Positions 5,729 to 6,841 of a stretch of 6,841 bases of DNA are shown here, piece after piece (the first letter of the stretch is position 1; every line of letters starts with the position of its first letter). The translations under genes and the position numbers were made by a program. The stretch comes from Desulfobacteraceae bacterium (GTDB taxonomy: Bacteria > Desulfobacterota > DSM-4660 > Desulfatiglandales > Desulfatiglandaceae): the NCBI GenBank assembly GCA_011042035.1, contig DQZA01000160.1, positions 1-6,841 on the forward strand. The letters run 5' to 3'. The notes under the pieces are model-generated. The model made no database searches. It saw only the letters and a list, made by a program, of their open reading frames with translations, and was not told the DNA's origin.

Positions 5729-6841
5729 TTATTTCTTTAAAATATCTGCCATCTTAATGGCAAAAGTCTCTGGTGGCTCGTAGGATTCCACCCGAATGGA
5801 TCTTACCTCATTACCTCCGCGGTCAATGAAGATGACAGAGGGAACTCCTCTAATATTGAACTGCTTAACCAATTCTTTGGTTTCGGGTCGCTCTCTAGTA
5901 AGATCAACCCTCAGTGTGACGAAATTTTTGGCAAAGCCCTTCACCCTAGCATCCCTAAAGGTAATCCTATCCATTTCCCGGCAAGGACCGCACCATTCTG
6001 CATAGAAGTCGATTATTACCGGCTTTTTCTCAGCCTTTGCCTGCTGCAATAGGCCTTGCCTGTAAGGTAGCCACTTTATCCCCTCTTCGGCCCTCCATAC
6101 CATTGACGCCAAGGCAAATGCCACAACGAACAAACCCAACCCAGCGAGGGTCTTGACGATGCCAAAGCGTACAGAGCCCACCTTTGTTTTGTCCAAAAAT
6201 GCTATGTGCAATCCTGCGGCCACCAATACCACAGGTATGGCAAGGATCTTCCAAGTGGCCCCAGGAATCAGAGGGCGAATCATAAACACAGCCATCCCGA
6301 TGAGTATCCAGCCAAAACACTTCTTTACCCACAGCAGCCAGTTACCTGACATGGGCAATTTGTCCACAATGCCCGAGCACACGGCCAACAAGGCAAGCGG
6401 CAAACCAAGGCCAATACTGAGGACAAAGAAATAAAGAAACCCAAGAAGTGGGTCACCCTTTTGACCGACATAGGTCAACAGGCCTAGAACAAAAGGTCCA
6501 AGGCACGGGGCCGCTACTACCCCCAGGGTGAGCCCCATGAAGAAAGATCCGAAAAACCCACCAAATCCCTTTGAAGCGGCATTGACCAGACCACCGGGCA
6601 GCTTTAATTCCCAAAACCCGAAAAAACTAAGGCCCATGGCAAATATCACACCCGATACCACGATGAGCACCATTGGATTCTGCAAGGCCGAACCCAACAT
6701 CCCGCCCGTGAGCGCGGCGCTGACCCCCAAAACAGAATTGGTAATGGACAGGCCACCAATATACAAAGCACCGTGGATGAACCTCTTACCCCGGATATTC
6801 TCGCTGCGAGCTCCAAAGTAAGATACGGTGATGGGAATCAG
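5729..6841 (-). CDS. dsbD: DsbD-type thiol:disulfide interchange protein (CcdA-like membrane domain plus thioredoxin), 5' truncated
   Basis: The frame is open to the window edge, giving 370 visible residues; the first visible are LIPITVSYFGARSENIRG, so the real start is beyond 6841. This inner-membrane protein passes electrons from cytoplasmic thioredoxin to periplasmic disulfide partners, including in cytochrome c maturation. About seven hydrophobic segments (visible residues roughly 29-47, 57-75, 95-121, 131-156, 168-190, 199-215, 228-247) match the DsbD/CcdA core. The core Cys113 is in AAPCLGPF; its partner, normally just before PLIPIT, falls outside the window. The C-terminal thioredoxin domain (about 255-370) has the redox pair Cys284/Cys287 in WCGPC and the cis-Pro at 334 in GVPS. 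Whether an N-terminal periplasmic DsbD-alpha domain exists cannot be seen. The TTG at 6766 lies inside a conserved membrane segment and is not the start. Confidence 0.9.
   Translation of the reverse strand: MIPITVSYFGARSENIRGKRFIHGALYIGGLSITNSVLGVSAALTGGMLGSALQNPMVLIVVSGVIFAMGLSFFGFWELKLPGGLVNAASKGFGGFFGSFFMGLTLGVVAAPCLGPFVLGLLTYVGQKGDPLLGFLYFFVLSIGLGLPLALLAVCSGIVDKLPMSGNWLLWVKKCFGWILIGMAVFMIRPLIPGATWKILAIPVVLVAAGLHIAFLDKTKVGSVRFGIVKTLAGLGLFVVAFALASMVWRAEEGIKWLPYRQGLLQQAKAEKKPVIIDFYAEWCGPCREMDRITFRDARVKGFAKNFVTLRVDLTRERPETKELVKQFNIRGVPSVIFIDRGGNEVRSIRVESYEPPETFAIKMADILKK

Noticed and set aside
6764..6766. TTG as the start codon of the DsbD-like protein
   Set aside because: The frame continues upstream without a stop to the window edge, and the 25 extra residues include LIPITVS, a conserved DsbD/CcdA segment.

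Overview
This window reads as an ordinary bacterial housekeeping segment. It holds six recognisable protein genes, two of them cut by the window edges, plus one very short unassigned reading frame. All proteins have bacterial family signatures, and most starts carry clear Shine-Dalgarno sequences. The wording of the FabH, PEP synthase and DsbD-like proteins resembles anaerobic Desulfobacterota (deltaproteobacterial) homologues. That taxonomic guess is from memory and is low confidence. I see no rRNA, tRNA, CRISPR array, insertion sequence or phage gene.

Layout. On the minus strand at the left edge, a NifS/selenocysteine-lyase-like cysteine desulfurase (37-1194) overlaps the first codons of an isochorismatase-like hydrolase (1-50) that runs out of the window. 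A 171-base divergent intergenic region (1195-1365) follows. It holds a good plus-strand promoter candidate, a near-palindromic operator candidate, a 12-base tandem repeat and two strong ribosome binding sites. On the plus strand come three tightly packed genes: PEP synthase (1366-3840), 3-oxoacyl-ACP synthase III (3851-4843) and an alpha/beta hydrolase (4853-5623). The gaps between them are 10 and 9 bases, so they very likely share one transcript. A 105-base convergent gap (5624-5728) contains a perfect 14-base palindrome and a 25-codon reading frame. From the right edge a DsbD-type thiol:disulfide interchange protein (5729-6841) reads leftward; its N-terminus lies outside the window.

How the genes fit together. 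PEP synthase turns pyruvate into PEP for gluconeogenesis, and FabH starts fatty acid synthesis from acetyl-CoA, so the plus-strand operon sits at the pyruvate/acetyl-CoA node. The hydrolase has a complete catalytic triad but no assignable substrate. The two minus-strand units deal with sulfur or selenium mobilisation and with periplasmic disulfide reduction. They need not be functionally linked to the operon. I found no convincing new biological system. The most checkable oddities are the selenocysteine-lyase-like active-site loop, the small frame after dsbD, and the operator-like dyad in the divergent promoter region.
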